Below, in pieces: positions 11,632 to 23,996 of a stretch of DNA of 64,000 nucleotides; the stretch's first letter is position 1; the number at the start of each line of letters is the position of its first letter. The notes below the pieces were generated by a model. That model had not been told where the DNA came from and made no database searches. It saw only the letters and a program-made list of their open reading frames with translations. The stretch is taken from positions 51,891,365-51,955,364 of the forward strand of contig CAMZMU010000062.1 in assembly GCA_947311845.1 (NCBI GenBank), read 5' to 3'. The stretch comes from Poa pratensis. Taxonomy: Eukaryota > Streptophyta > Magnoliopsida > Poales > Poaceae. Both the position numbers and the translations under genes were made by a program.

Positions 11632-12363
11632 GGGCGTGTTTGGTTGCTCGCAAAGGCTATAGGGTTATATGTAGTCTATGGAGACATTTTTTTCCCCATT
11701 TGGTTTCCCAGGTGCACCTCATTTCAAAATAAAGTGCAGACGAAAAAATATGTACGTCGATGAGTAGGTTCTATTCCCGTACTCATTTCGGGTTTCGTTG
11801 ACTGTAGCTTCTCAATTTCGAACTGATCTTCGCAACTTTTTTGGACAAATTTTGCCAAATTTGTGGCACTCGGCTGACCGTTTGAAATATCCTTTCATGA
11901 GAACGTTTACCTCAATGTTACCCACAAATTTAATGTTGTAACTTTTTCATTTCGAAGGTCGTATGCAGATCTTGTACTGTAGTATGCATGTGTTTACATG
12001 TCTTCGTCAACCTTTGCCGTCACCGCTCACCGCGGTTAACTCTGCACCGCCAGTGCGCCGCCGCCGCACCGTTGCACCGTTGACCAGCTCACTGCTCTTC
12101 ATGGTGTTGTCAGGTAGATTGTTCAAGTGTGGTGGTGTGAGGTATATTCACCACCTAGATAAGAGGTAAGAGTACCGGAAACAAAGATGCAAAACAAACG
12201 CGATGCTTAAAAACTCGTGCCTTGCCGAACGGGACATGATGAAACATTGTGGGCAAGCAAACAAAGTGTAGAAACTGGATCATGTCACGTTTCTACTCAG
12301 CCGGACTAAGGTGAGCTACAGATGCAAAAGACTCAAAATCCATACAAGCAACCAAACACACCC
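11632..12363. mobile_element. Non-autonomous TIR element, 732 bp, 3-bp TTT duplication
   Basis: The left end GGGCGTGTTTGGTTGC at 11632 matches the inverted right end (GGGTGTGTTTGGTTGC read on the minus strand from 12363) with one mismatch. TTT flanks both ends (11629-11631 and 12364-12366). Short GGG-starting TIRs with a 3-bp duplication fit PIF/Harbinger, although the usual target is TWA, so the family is tentative. The inside has no transposase frame. Confidence 0.7.
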
Positions 12364-12455
12364 TTTGTGAATGTGACTGGAGTTCAGACTTCCAGTTTTA
12401 TCAGATTACATAGATAAGCTGCGAGTTTCTACTCTTGGCAACATTATACGTTTAA

Positions 12456-12875
12456 CTAGAAACATACCCCGCGCGTTGCAGTGGGAAGCTTAAAAAAATT
12501 ATAGTATAAAAGAAAAAAATTAATGCACAAAATGGAAAATAATTCTGTGAAATACTAGGGATTTGATTAGCTATAATAACTGAAAATCTAAATTTAATCA
12601 ATATGAAATTTCATATATTTAACCGCTAAAAATTGATTATGTGGAAAATTTTATGGTGAAAAGAATTTATAATGTGAATAACTTGCATATATAAATTAAT
12701 ATTATTAATAAATATGGGATGACATGGATAAATGAATGTCTCAAATAGTGGATGATGTGGTGATGACATGAATAAATGAATGGCTCAAATTTTGGATAAT
12801 GTGGACACCTTTCATGTAGAGATAGACTAATTGAATGCATGTTAGTGGGATTATTTGGTTTATAAGAAGTATAGA
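12456..12875 (-). mobile_element. Small non-autonomous Helitron (420 bp)
   Basis: On the minus strand it begins TCTATACTTC at 12875, preceded by A, and ends CTAG at 12456, followed by T, so it sits between A and T as Helitrons do. A GC-rich hairpin-like CCCACTGCAACGCGCGGGG lies about 10 bases before the CTAG end. TC start, CTRR end, 3' hairpin and A/T insertion are the standard Helitron marks. The inside is AT-rich and non-coding. Confidence 0.75.
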
Positions 12876-13119
12876 TTTTGAGGCTCAGAATAAGAGATAT
12901 AGGTGCAATTTATTAACTTTATCCAACACAACGTATCATTGCTTGGTTGACTAAATATATAACATATCCAAGAAGCTCATCTGAAGTTTCTTACATATAC
13001 TATAACATATGCATAGGTAAACGATCGCAAGTTGCAATCGATGACAAGGTAGCATCATACTCAAGTCTTACATTGCTGAATTAATCTGATCTACCTTCCA
13101 TTCTTTCCACACCCGGTTC

Positions 13120-13740
13120 TTTTGAAGACGGTCCTGCTGCCACAGCTACTTGGCTCTCCCGTGGGCCGCTGAAGTGCCGTTTCATTGCATGGTTAGCCGC
13201 GAAGGACCGATGCTGGACGGCGGATCAATTCTTCAGGAGAGGAATGCAACATCCGCCGGCGTGCCCGCTTTGCAATCAGGAGGAGGATTCCATCCGGCAC
13301 CTCCACCTTGGTTGCGTTTTCGCTAGGGTGGTTTGACAAGGGGTAATTTTCACTCCCTGGTCCCTGGCACATCGACGTTGAGATGTTTCCACCCTGCAGC
13401 TGACGCGAGCTTGGTGGATTGATGGACCTCACAGAGCCGCGCACATGAGCAAGCGTGATCTGCATTCGAGAGAGTCGCTAGTCTTCTGGATGCTATGGAC
13501 CCACAGGAATGGAGCGGTTTTCAGAGGCGAGTCGCCGGCAACGGCTTGGCTCATTCCTCATATCCAGGACGAGGTGCGCACCTGGCATAGGGTTGGGCTC
13601 CTTCGAGCTGAGTGCTTCGATGAGGGGTGGATCGGGTGGAGAACTGGAGATACACCGAGTAGCATGTGGGGTGTGCGAGTTATTATAGCTACGGCTGAAA
13701 CGTTGTAGGCTGTCTAAGGCATTTCTTCTTTCAATATAAG
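13120..13740 (+). pseudogene. LINE (non-LTR retrotransposon) 3' fragment with zf-RVT motif
   Basis: From about 13160 the plus strand encodes PLKCRFIAWLAAKDRC, then RRGMQHPPACPLCNQEEDSI and HLHLGC, the Cys/His 'zf-RVT' region found after the reverse transcriptase of plant LINEs. A stop at about 13337 and a frame change break it; the trailing WMLWTHRNGAVFRG segment (13480-13530) is the usual next block. The fragment ends near 13740 in an untranslated tail. No target duplication or poly-A tail could be fixed. Confidence 0.75.
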
Positions 13741-14476
13741 ATACGCCGGCTCAGGCCTATTCTAAAACACGTGAGAACACATGATTCCTCGCATTCCTTG
13801 CAAAACCTGCACAAAAACGAAAAAGGCACGATCAGATAACAATATAAACGGCACAATGCCTTGTACATAAACATCACTGCTCGGTTAGTGGATAATGAAA
13901 TTCGTAATGCTGGAAGACCCGGTGAATATATATTGATGAGACTCACAATACAATCTGCTGCAACTTATTTGCTAGGTGGGTGCCTCCCACCGCCACCCAA
14001 GGAAGCAAGCTGGCAGAGCCTCGCATGGCGGATGGCGGTTGGCGGGGGCTTCGTCTTCCCGTCTCTTTCTCGTGGCGGCCTGCCCTGCACGGTGGACATG
14101 CGACGCGAAGTTCGTATCCCATGGCGGGCGGCCTCGGAACGGTGATCGCCTATACGTCCATTCGGATAGTCATGAGTCATGATAACCTGGCCAGACTCTT
14201 TAGCTCATGCGTCCCACAAAGGTTGAATAGCATAATATATTTGCATATCCAATAGTTACCAAACATTTTGCTGCTTACGTTCCTATTCCAGAGCTCTTTC
14301 TGGTATAATCACCCAAAAAGACATATAACTCTTGAGAAAAACAAACGCATACTTGAGAATATTCTAGAAGGTTCTAAATATATTGAGAACGCTAAGGAGG
14401 CTTCTAGAAGATTTTCGAGTATTACATGAGAAACATGATATTTCACAGGAAGGTTCGAAAAGCTCCAAGAATCTAC
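13741..14476. other. No gene seen; short GC-rich patch
   Basis: A GC-rich patch at 13976-14150 is open in several frames but shows no recognisable protein. The rest is AT-rich, with repeated 'ctagaa' words (14360-14410). Confidence 0.4.
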
Positions 14477-15111
14477 GAAGCACCGATACTCCAGATCACA
14501 ACGTATCGGCGTACCGTACTTGCCCGATACCCGTATCCGGCCGATACACCCCGATACTCATGTCCCTCGCGTGTTCCAGTTTTCCCGATTTAAAAAAAGA
14601 AAAGAAAAAAGCCGATACGCAGCTGGGACGGCAGCGACACGGGCGGGCGGAGGCCAGATGTACGGGTCGAAGCCCATTACTAACCCTAACTCCACAGCCC
14701 CAGCTTTGCAGGGCAATGGATCGACTGATGTCTTGATGTGCTGCTCTGCTTGCTTGCTATTGTTGCCCATCTCTGTCGCCTGATGGCCTGGTGAGATGTT
14801 GCTGCTGTGTTGCTAGGGAGTGAGTCAGTGAAACAGACATGTCATCTGCGGGCAGTGGCATGGCAGGCTTCCAGTCTTTAGTTGGTGGAAGTTAATGCAA
14901 CACTGCTAGTGTTTATGGTGAAGAGGCTGGGGCTTGGGCAGTATTTTGATCTCATCTCACGCATCCAAGGTTTCTGGTCTTTATTACATGACATTTTATT
15001 ATTTATATATATATATGCTCGCCGTATCGCCGTATTGCTGTTTTCTGAAGTTGCCGTATCCCGTATCGCCGTATCGGTATCGCCGTGTCCGTCTCGCCGT
15101 ATCGGTGCTTC
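14477..15111. repeat. Element bounded by inverted 'gaagcaccgatac' ends
   Basis: Left end GAAGCACCGATAC at 14477 is repeated in inverse orientation at 15099-15111. Both arms are built from 'cgtatcgg / ccgatac' words (14477-14570 and 15020-15111), giving nested inverted repeats about 90 bp long at each end. I found no clear target duplication, so the family is open; a foldback-like DNA element is the likeliest reading. Confidence 0.45.
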
Positions 15112-16413
15112 ATAGCCAAGAATTATGAAGGTAGAAGATATTTAGAGACAACTCTAGAAATTAGGGAAATTTTAGAGTAAAATATTTGGGAGTAATATAA
15201 CTATCTAGAGTTTGTAGAGTATTCTAAAATTATGGTGTAGGGTTTAGATTGAAATACATGGCAACAATGTAAGGGTCTTGTACAAGTCTGGTTATTCGCT
15301 CTTGGTAGAAAATCAGACATTTAAAAGACACAGGGGCACACAGTGTGGTAAGACTCGGGAGGTGATGAAACAAAAATATGTCCAACCAAAAATAAAGTAA
15401 TAAGTAAGAAAATAAGAGCTACCATAGCTAGTGTAGAGTGGTAGCCATCAAGAGAAGTAGAGAAGTCTAATGTGTACCAAGTAGTAGACGATTGATTTAT
15501 CACCTTTGTTAGAGTTTGATCTCCCAAGAGCATGAGGGTCCTCATATAGTGGGTTAGGATCCACAAAAATTACTTCCAGAACTACCAAGGACTACTATTT
15601 GACACTAGATGCAAAAACATCAAGCATCCAAAGAAGATAGATAGTCATTACCCTAATTCTAAACTCATGAACTGTCAACTAACAAAGTATACGATGACCA
15701 TCACATGCCATCAAGCAGCAATAACTAGATCATAGTGGTTCTAATGTCTTATAGAAACGGAACTTCTCAGTTAGTTTATATGAAAATGGAAATATTAGAA
15801 AGACTTGTCGAATATTCATGAGATACAAAATAAAATCTTCAACATATTTTTAGGGAGCAATACTGTACCTTAGTGTGCAGCAGTTGAATATTGTACAAGG
15901 ACCGGTAGCCTGCCTGTCACTACAATCATAAGACCACTCTTACAGTCGTAGTAAACCCAATCGCTAGAGGATAAGTTATCATGGCTAGTACAAAAAGTGG
16001 GTTGAGAGCACTCTTGGCCGGAAAAAGAAAAAAGATGCATATGAACGGTGGGAAACAATAAATTTAATGAAATATTATAAGTCAAAACTATAGCCAATGC
16101 CCATCAGAAATATGATGTAGTAACTATTGTAGGTAAAAACACAATAAAGGAAATATATGACAAATTAAAGAGCATGGTAGGACGGATATGCTAAAAATTA
16201 TCGGCTGGGAATGTGGAAGAACAGGGCTATGGATATATCAAGTGAAAGTGTGTTGCAATTCTGTTTTTTTTTTTTTTTTTTTGCTTTTGGTAGGAATCCG
16301 ACATTTAAGCAAGGATGCAGTGTACACACTGTGGTGAGACTTGGTGACCAAACAAAAACATATCCAACAAAATGGATTGTTAACGTACATACAAAGACAT
16401 ATGGTCAAGATCT
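15112..16413. other. AT-rich, no gene; one internal direct repeat
   Basis: A block at about 15300-15400 ('cagtgtggtaagactcgg') recurs at about 16285-16380 ('cactgtggtgagacttgg'), 980 bp apart. A T18 run lies at 16264-16282. No coding potential was seen. Confidence 0.45.
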
Positions 16414-17453
16414 TTCAAATGTAGGTACTAAACGAGTGAGTGCATAGTGACTTCCCAAGTGAGCTTGGAAGAGCACAAAGAGTTGTGTAGCATAGCCAAT
16501 TTCTCGGTGTGTTGATCACCTAGACTCCAATCTTTGCACTTTATTTTGATGAACATTTTTATATTTTTGGTCTCTCTTTATTGTGATAATGTCTTGAAGG
16601 TAAGCATGCTCGCACTATTTTTTTTCATGACCATCCTAGATATCACACCATGAACATCACCTTTGGTCATCACTTGATCTTATTTATGCCCTATCACAGT
16701 CTATGGAGACACGCAAATAATTATTCATTTGAATTCTTGCTCGAATCCTTGGTAACCCATGGCCCGCATATGAGTCCATCATGACTACGACTTACAACCA
16801 TATTGTGAATCTCTTTAAATAATCTTCTACATGGCTTAACTCATAATCTAGAGGGAGAAAACATTTGAGTTCCACACAAAAATTCCATCCCCTTTCACTT
16901 TGTTCTTCTTTCAACTTTAAATCCAACATACACTCTAAGTATTTCCTTTGGAAAATCTCTTCAAATATAACTCAATGAAAACATTAGTCCATAGTAATTG
17001 TCATCAATTACCAAAATCACACAGGGGTTCCATGAAGTTTCACTTACTAAATTAAGAAATAAATAATAAGTACTCACAAAATCCTTGCAATAACATAAAC
17101 ACGTACATTCTACATGTGTATCTAAAAAACATTATGCTTGATAATTGAGTAAGTTGCTAATACCTGATTTTATCTTCACCATTATTTTTTGATTAAGAAT
17201 CATTGTCACCCACATACTGGTCTATCGACGGACATATCGGGTGAAATATCGGTTATGTTGGTCTGTATCGGTTGATATGTGTGAAACGATATTTATGAAA
17301 TGATCTGTTAAATTTGTATCAATTGATAGCCCCCCAAGATGATAAATCGATGGATATATCGGTTGTATCAGCCTCAATTTGAAAGCTTAGTCAAGCTATA
17401 GGCGAGTGTCTTTCATCCTTCTAATAAGTTGACCTATGTTTCTCTATGTCGCG
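16414..17453 (+). repeat. Direct repeat copy 1 (about 1.0 kb)
   Basis: Aligns with 18461-19861 from 'ttcaaatg(t/c)aggtactaaac' to 'gtcaagctatagg(c/a)gagtgtc' and a little beyond. It lacks about 370 bases present in copy 2. It contains several 'atatcggt' words near 17220-17370. It does not look coding. Confidence 0.75.
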
Positions 17454-18445
17454 CAGGGCCGGTCCTGAGATTTCCGGGGCCCGGGGCGAAAGTAAAATTT
17501 GAGGCCCCTTACCAGAAAAAACTAAAGATTAATCAATAGATGACTATGAAATATTACATATGACCAAAATGATCATTTATATTGATATTAAAGTGAGTGG
17601 TGATGGATCAATATCAATTTCATCCAATAGTTTTTTTACTGATAAATAATTGAAAATGAGTGCAAATCAAGGTACAAAACTACTACCTATTGGATTAACT
17701 CGATTATCACGTAGTCACAATAATATATACCTCTAAATCTAAATAATGACCCGTCAGTAGATTAATAACGTAGACCTAATTTTTAATCATCACATATACT
17801 TCTTCATCAGCTATTTATCACTTAATCATCATCATGCCAAAATTTAGAGCATAGTCAGGCTAAGAATCACAGACATACCTTCTATCAAGTCTATTGATAT
17901 CACGTTGTCGGGGCGTCCGGGTAGACCGGTAGAGCGCACACAAGATCGGCGGCCGGCAGCCGGCGTTTGGCATTGGCCGGTCTTCTCTCAGCCTAGGCTT
18001 CATATGCCTACGTAGCGGCGTAGACGGTAGAGCACACAAGGTGCGACGGCTGGAGTTTGGGATTGGTGAGGTCGTGAGGAAATAGATCTAGAGAGGACGA
18101 ATAAAAAAAAGTTTCTATTTTTTAAGGTGTACGAACAGAAACTGTCAAACGAAAGCGTCATGTGCATGTACAACTAGCGTAGCGGAGATCGATTGCCAGC
18201 CTGACAGCCTCGGCCTGCAGGCCTGATTGGATATCCCTTCTTGTGCTGCATGGGCTGATGTGCCGTGGCGTACTAGGCCTTCTTTTTTCCTTCTACTATG
18301 GTCGCTGTGACGCTGTGCATATGTGCACGCTAGAAATTTAGACCAGCCGAAGCAGAGTAGTATAAAGCGCACATATTTTTAGGGCCCCTAATTTTCACGG
18401 GCCCGGGGCGGCCGCCCCTCCAGCCCTGCCCCAGGGCCGGGCCTG
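17454..18445. mobile_element. Non-autonomous hAT element, 992 bp, 8-bp target duplication
   Basis: Ends are CAGGGCCGGTCCTG (17454) and CAGGGCCGGGCCTG (to 18445), an imperfect inverted pair when the right end is read on the minus strand. Perfect 8-bp copies ATGTCGCG flank it (17446-17453 and 18446-18453), the duplication size of hAT. Subterminal GGGGCCCGGGGCG blocks mirror each other. There is no transposase frame inside. Confidence 0.88.
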
Positions 18446-18460
18446 ATGTCGCGATATGGA

Positions 18461-19861
18461 TTCAAATGCAGGTACTAAACGAGTGAGTGGAGAGTGACTT
18501 CCCAAGTGAGCTTGGAAGGCACAAAGAGTCACATATCATAGCCAATTTATTTTTGTGTTGATTACTTTGACTCCAATCTTTGCACTTTATTTTGATTAAT
18601 ATTTTTGTATTTTTATTCTCTCTTTATTATGATGATGTTTGGAAGGTAAGCATGAACGCTCACTCAATTTTTTTCCTTCAAGACATGCTCTCCATAGACC
18701 CAACACTATCATGACCATTCTTAAAGCCAAAAAATGCACTTGCTCATCCCAAGCATCACTTTCCACAAATAGTACCCAACGTGTGTCCTAGCAGCCAAGG
18801 GCACCCCACTTCAGGATGCTTTTTCAATCCAATCTTTATGTCTGCCCATAAGAACGGAACGGTGAATTAGGGTCGGCCCCCTAACTCCATGTATGTCTCT
18901 TCCACGCGGGGTGGGGGGGTGCGTTTTGATCAACAAGAAGTTGGCACTTTCGGTCGTGACACTAGCCTTACCAAGCAGAGGTAAGTTAAAGAGCTGAAAC
19001 CCATACCGCCCCTAATTTTTGGTTTTACAATCTTGTTCCAAGACAACCAGTGCACTCCAGATCACACCTTTAACATCACCTTTGGTCATCATTTGATCTT
19101 CTCATGCGCTATCGCAATCTCTTGAGACACTCAAAGAATTATTCACTTGAATTCATGCTCAAATCCTTGGACAACCATGGCCCACATATGTGTCCATCAT
19201 GACTGCGACATACAACCATATCGTGAAGTCTTCTCTTTAATTCATCTTCTCCATAGCTTAACTCATAATCCAGAGCAAAAAACATTGTTTTACACACAAG
19301 AACTCCATGCCCTTTTGCGTTTTTTATTTTAGCTTTAATCCAACATATGCTTTAAGTATTCCCTATCGAAAATCTCTTCAAATATAATTCAATGAAAATA
19401 ATAGTCCATAGTGATTGTCATCAATTACCAAAATCATACATAGGGGTTCCATGAAGTTTCACTTACTAAATTGAGAAATAAATAATAAATACTCAAGAAA
19501 TCCTAAACATAAAAACTACATTATATATGTTGTATCTAAAAAAATGTGTTACTTTGATTATTGATGAAGTTACTAATAACTAATTTTATCTTCAACATAT
19601 CCGTTTGAGTAAGAATCATTGTCACCTACATACTAATCTATATCGGTGGACATATCCAGTGAAATATCGGCTACATCGGTCTATATTGGCTGATATGTTC
19701 AAAGACGATATTTTTTAAATGATATGTTGCACTTGTATCAATCGATAGCCCCCAAAATTGATATATTGACGGATATATCGGTTGTATCGGCCTCAATTTG
19801 AAAGCTTCGTCAAGCTATAGGAGAGTGTCAGATTGACCTCTATTTTTTTATGTTGTGACAT
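18461..19861 (+). repeat. Direct repeat copy 2 (about 1.4 kb)
   Basis: Partner of 16414-17453, same orientation, with an extra segment of about 370 bases (about 18684-19055). The copies differ at many sites, so the duplication is not recent. Removing the hAT element puts the two copies side by side, i.e. a tandem arrangement. Confidence 0.75.
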
Positions 19862-20603
19862 AGTCCAAATTTCGTTTAATCATTAACCAAATCGCACGCC
19901 CATGCATCCCAAATCAAATCACTCAACAGGGTTAGAGAATATCTTCTCGAGGGGAGGGGGAATTTCATCTTGATCAACCATTCCATGTTGATTCACAGCT
20001 ACTGTATATATATACATCCTTCATAGAGTCATGCTTGCGTGACTTGGAGCATGTTTCGGCTAGCAAGAAGAAAATACTACAGCCTGCAAATGCAGTACCA
20101 GCAGAAAACTGAGAAAAGTGGATCGTACCACCCTCGGGTATGGCGAAGATAGTTGTCGATGCGCTGTTGAAAAAGACAGGTAATGCAGTTGATATAGCTT
20201 TGTCTATCGCACGACAAGCAGGAACTCCTGGGGGCGGTAATTCTTGAAGTAATGACATGTTGAGAGGCTTAAAAAAGGGAAAACCCTTATAATTCCAGCC
20301 AGATTTAAGAGTCCCGTTTCTTTGGTCCGAGCAGAGCCTATAAACTCCCGGCCCGTAAACCTTTTACGGTGACCTGTAAATCACCGTGTGGAACCTCTAG
20401 ATATGTATGGGGCCGTGGTCGATTTAGGGTTCCATTCCCTCATTTACCCCGCCGCAAATACTCGCCGCCACCGTACAAATCCGCCTCCTTCAACGAGCAA
20501 TCGTGGCTGCGTATCAACTCCTTCTCCCCTAGCCCCTCCCCGGCGACATGTGGCTCGTGAACACTACCCGCAGCTGCGCTAGGGCCCAGTTGGTCGTTCC
20601 GCG
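19862..20603. other. No gene seen; upstream of a TE-like ORF
   Basis: AT-rich to about 20280, then GC rises. The segment 20266-20300 has 'aaaaaagggaaaaccc', weakly mirrored at 21400-21412, perhaps the edge of a DNA element that carries the ORF below. Confidence 0.35.
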
Positions 20604-21107
20604 GTGCAGCCGATTTCCTCGGTGGAGGACGAGAGGAGGCACGCGGCGTGGTCGGTGCAGGGCCGCAACCACGACATGTTGTCGCGGCGTCACGAGTTCG
20701 TGTGGCACAGGCTCCACCGTGGCACGCATGACGCCGAGGCTGGGAGCTCGCGCGGGGTCGTGCGTGCTCGGTCGCCGCCTGCGTTGCTGGCGTCAGCGAC
20801 AGAGGAGAGCGACGTCGACACGGAGGAGAGGGACAATGAGGACATGCTCGACGTCGACGACTACGACGAGCTCGTCGAGGAGAAATTGGCGCGCTCGGAG
20901 CGCCGCCACGTGAAAAAGCTACGTCGCCATGAGGCCTAGCTCGAGGCCTATAACGCCGAGCTCCTCGAGCGCGGCTTCCATGCGGACGAGGAGCACACCG
21001 CGCGGGAGCGGGAATGGCGCCTAGAGGCGGAGCGCCAGGTGGACTCATCAACGTCCCCTCCGACTCTGACAGCAAGTGAGCTCGGCGCCACCGCCGCCGC
21101 AATGTGA
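20604..21107 (+). pseudogene. TE-like small ORF with one in-frame stop, acidic/helical
   Basis: From the ATG at 20604 the frame encodes 111 residues, a TAG at 20937-20939, then about 55 more residues in the same frame to a TGA at 21105-21107. The first part is Arg-rich, then there is an acidic block (EESDVDTEERDNEDML) and a long charged helix rich in E, R and L that runs through the stop. Acidic, Glu/Arg-rich proteins of this kind are common in non-autonomous grass DNA transposons. I cannot name a domain. Confidence 0.35.
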
Positions 21108-21551
21108 GGCCTGGTGAGAGGTATCGGAGCCCCTTTTGCATTGATTAGGGTTTATGTTAAGTAGATCTAGCCCTAGTTTTTAAAAATATGTAACTCTGAA
21201 TTTTTGCGCGAAACTACATTTTTGCAACTCTGAATGAACTAGTATGAACTAACGGAATGAACTGAATGTTGCAACTCTGAATTTTTGCACGAAACTACAT
21301 TTTAATTTTTTTAAAAAAATACAATTTCTATTCTGTGATGTCAGTTTTGAGACCTTAAACTTTGTTTACGGTTTCCCTTATACCACTTTTATGAGTTCCT
21401 TTTTAAGGGATATGATAGAGATGCTTTAACTCCACATCACACGCCTCATCCATAGCCTTGATGGAAACTACTTGGCAGAATTAGTAGTGATAGGTCAAAT
21501 AGAATCTAAGTCAACGGACTTCTATGCAGTTTCTTTTGTGCCCGAAGCCAT
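21108..21551. other. AT-rich, no gene seen
   Basis: Contains a repeated 'aactctgaatttttgc(g/a)cgaaactacatttt' unit at about 21190 and 21268, 78 bp apart; otherwise nothing recognised. Confidence 0.4.
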
Positions 21552-21820
21552 GAGACTAGCCATAGTGGGGCTATCATAGGTAGTATCATGCATGTCATGT
21601 TGATAAAAAAAAAGTTGGCGTGTCACTGTAATTAATGATGAGAGAGATGATAGTGCAATCATAGGTAGGTATCGTAACATAGGGATTCCAAGACAAGATG
21701 AGTGTATAAATTAATAAATACAATGTTATATGAAATCACACATGTGTTACTACCACTATGTATAACATAATATCATATGCATGATACTAGTATACGATAC
21801 TCACCGCTATGGCTATTCTG
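21552..21820. mobile_element. MITE, about 269 bp
   Basis: The left end GAGACTAGCCATAGTGG is matched by CAGAATAGCCATAGCGG read on the minus strand from the right end. The inside is AT-rich with 'gtagtatcatgca' and 'actaccactatg' words, a layout familiar from small grass MITEs. No clear target duplication, so the superfamily is not assigned. Confidence 0.5.
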
Positions 21821-22739
21821 AACGGAGGTCTTTTAACATGGAAGCACATAGATTAGCTAGGTCTTCTTCGTACCAAGATATCGGTCGCTACGTATGGTTA
21901 TTCGAAAACGTTCTAAGATTTTTTATCCCTATAAAAATTACTCTCTCACCCAGGAATAAGTGTCCCGAATAAGTGGCTGCCGTTCTCCCTAAAAACAGTT
22001 ATTTCGGTTCCACCTAAAGAGTACACAAAATATCAGGACATGTAACCGGTGGAGATTCATATCTATGAGCAAATGAAAGTTCTTCATCATGACATTTACG
22101 GTGGGGACTCCACTGAATACTCTGCTGAACCTAGACCATTAAAAACTTAGTCTAAAATACTAGATTAAATGAAAAAAGAAAATTAAGCAATATATCAAAT
22201 AAAAACATTTTAACGAAAGGACGAAAAAAGGTTAAGCCAACAATGTGTTGTCACAAATTAGCAAAACGTAGTGCTACTGGATTTAGGTAAACTTAACTGA
22301 AAACTACTGGTACAAGAATTTTACTTTGCCGTAAGCATAATGTATCTAGAGGTCATGTCTGGCTATTTTTGTTTCCAATTTATGCTCTCTTGGGGTGGTA
22401 GCGATGTGGTTCATTCAATCTATATGTTGTCGTCCATTTCATCTTCCACCTTAAATCTTCACGGTAACGACATGCATTCAGGGGTCCCTATGCAGGATGG
22501 TTAGAAGCCGAGGAAAACCCCCTGGTACGGTATAACTTCAATTAAGAGGAAAACATAATCTTAAGCTTTATCTGGCTTTTTTTATACATTTAAATGTGCA
22601 TTATGTTTACATGTGGCAACACACGGGCACTCATCGAGTAACATGTTGTTGGAGTAGGGCGGGTGACTTCGGAAAACAATGATGACGTTTTGGAGTTGGG
22701 TTCAAACACAATGTCAGGTAGATAAAAAAAACCTAACTG
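21821..22739. other. AT-rich, no gene seen
   Basis: Probably partly the body of the Helitron whose 3' end is at 22765; its 5' end was not found. Confidence 0.35.
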
Positions 22740-22765
22740 CCCGTGGCACACGGGCATTCAACTAG
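22739..22765 (+). mobile_element. Helitron 3' end
   Basis: A palindrome GCCCGTGGCACACGGGC is followed by ATTCAACTAG and then T. Hairpin, about 6-base spacer, CTAG end and following T fit a Helitron 3' terminus in plus orientation. The 5' TC end upstream is not identified. Confidence 0.6.
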
Positions 22766-23996
22766 TATGACTAAAAGAGGAGTTCTAGCAGCAAACCTCA
22801 GGGAAGAAAGGGGTCGATAATTTGAATTACAACTCGATCTCCCTACATTATAAGACGAGTCATGTGCCTCCTCGTTAGGCTGATGATCCCCGTTGTTTCA
22901 TTGTTCCTGTAAAAACATGTGTGTTCATATATGATGTACTCTAAATTAACCACTTAATTGCCTGCCAAACAAAGCCAGTCCATAAGTATGTTTGACACTT
23001 CGTTGGACTGTCTTGAAGAAAAGCAGAACCCAAAGAAGACACAGCTAACATAATTCTATACAGAGTAAATCTAGGTTTTACTGAACTACTCCAAGTAGGG
23101 GTAAAAGAAAGGGACGACACAAGGTTTGTGAGGAGGCCGCTTGGATCCAGGGTCAATCCTTCCCTATCCTACCGTGGCGGGTGGACTGCACAACCGACCA
23201 AAGGTGAGGTCGTGAGCGATGAGCATATGCTGCAGAGTGGAAACTAGTAGCGCATAATCCAAATTATGCAACATTCGTATTTGAGAATTGAAAATAAAAG
23301 TGGTAAATATCCGAATGGAAACAACATAAAAATGGAAGTGGTAAAAATTGAACCAAATATATATCAGAATGGAAATGGATAGATATATATGTATCTAAAT
23401 AAAATTATGTTAGCAAATTTTGATAATTCTATCCTAATATGGTAGGTAACCAACCTAAAAGAGTAAGAAAGTAGTCAAATATATTTTTCTGTGTTTAAAC
23501 TTTAAACTATTGTGTATTACGTAACTATCTTTATCATTGTACCATTCTCTATAGTTAATCGTTATAAAACACGAATCTATTATTTTGTTATATTCATTTT
23601 CTTTCCAAATTAAGAAAGCATCTAATCTAGTACATCCGTACTTGTGTAATTTTTTTATTTGCTTTCGTATCAACAACATCCATATTTGTATCCGTATTCT
23701 TTTAAAATATGAAAACGGATGTGAAAATATGATATGCATGTGCAAGACAGAAATGTTACATGAGATTTTACTTTATGATTAACATATTAATCGAAGTGCG
23801 GTTTGAATGAATTTATCTGTACATTGCGTGTGCATGATAGTAAGGAAAATGGAAATACTTATGTCGGGCGACCCGCCAACGGCCAACCCAGCCTACACTA
23901 GCCTAGCCCACAGCGATTCCTTGAATCCCACCACCCCAGCAAGTCGCGATTCCAGCACCCCACCAGCCCATCGCGTGATCATTTCTGTACCTCTAA
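22766..23996. other. No gene seen
   Basis: AT-rich between 23270 and 23800. A minus-strand open stretch at 22941-23156 has no recognised homology. The segment just before the next element (23870-23990) is C-rich. Confidence 0.4.

Noticed and set aside
20266..21412. A DNA transposon bounded by 'ttaaaaaaggga'-like ends
   Set aside because: The end match is short and A-rich, and no target duplication could be fixed.
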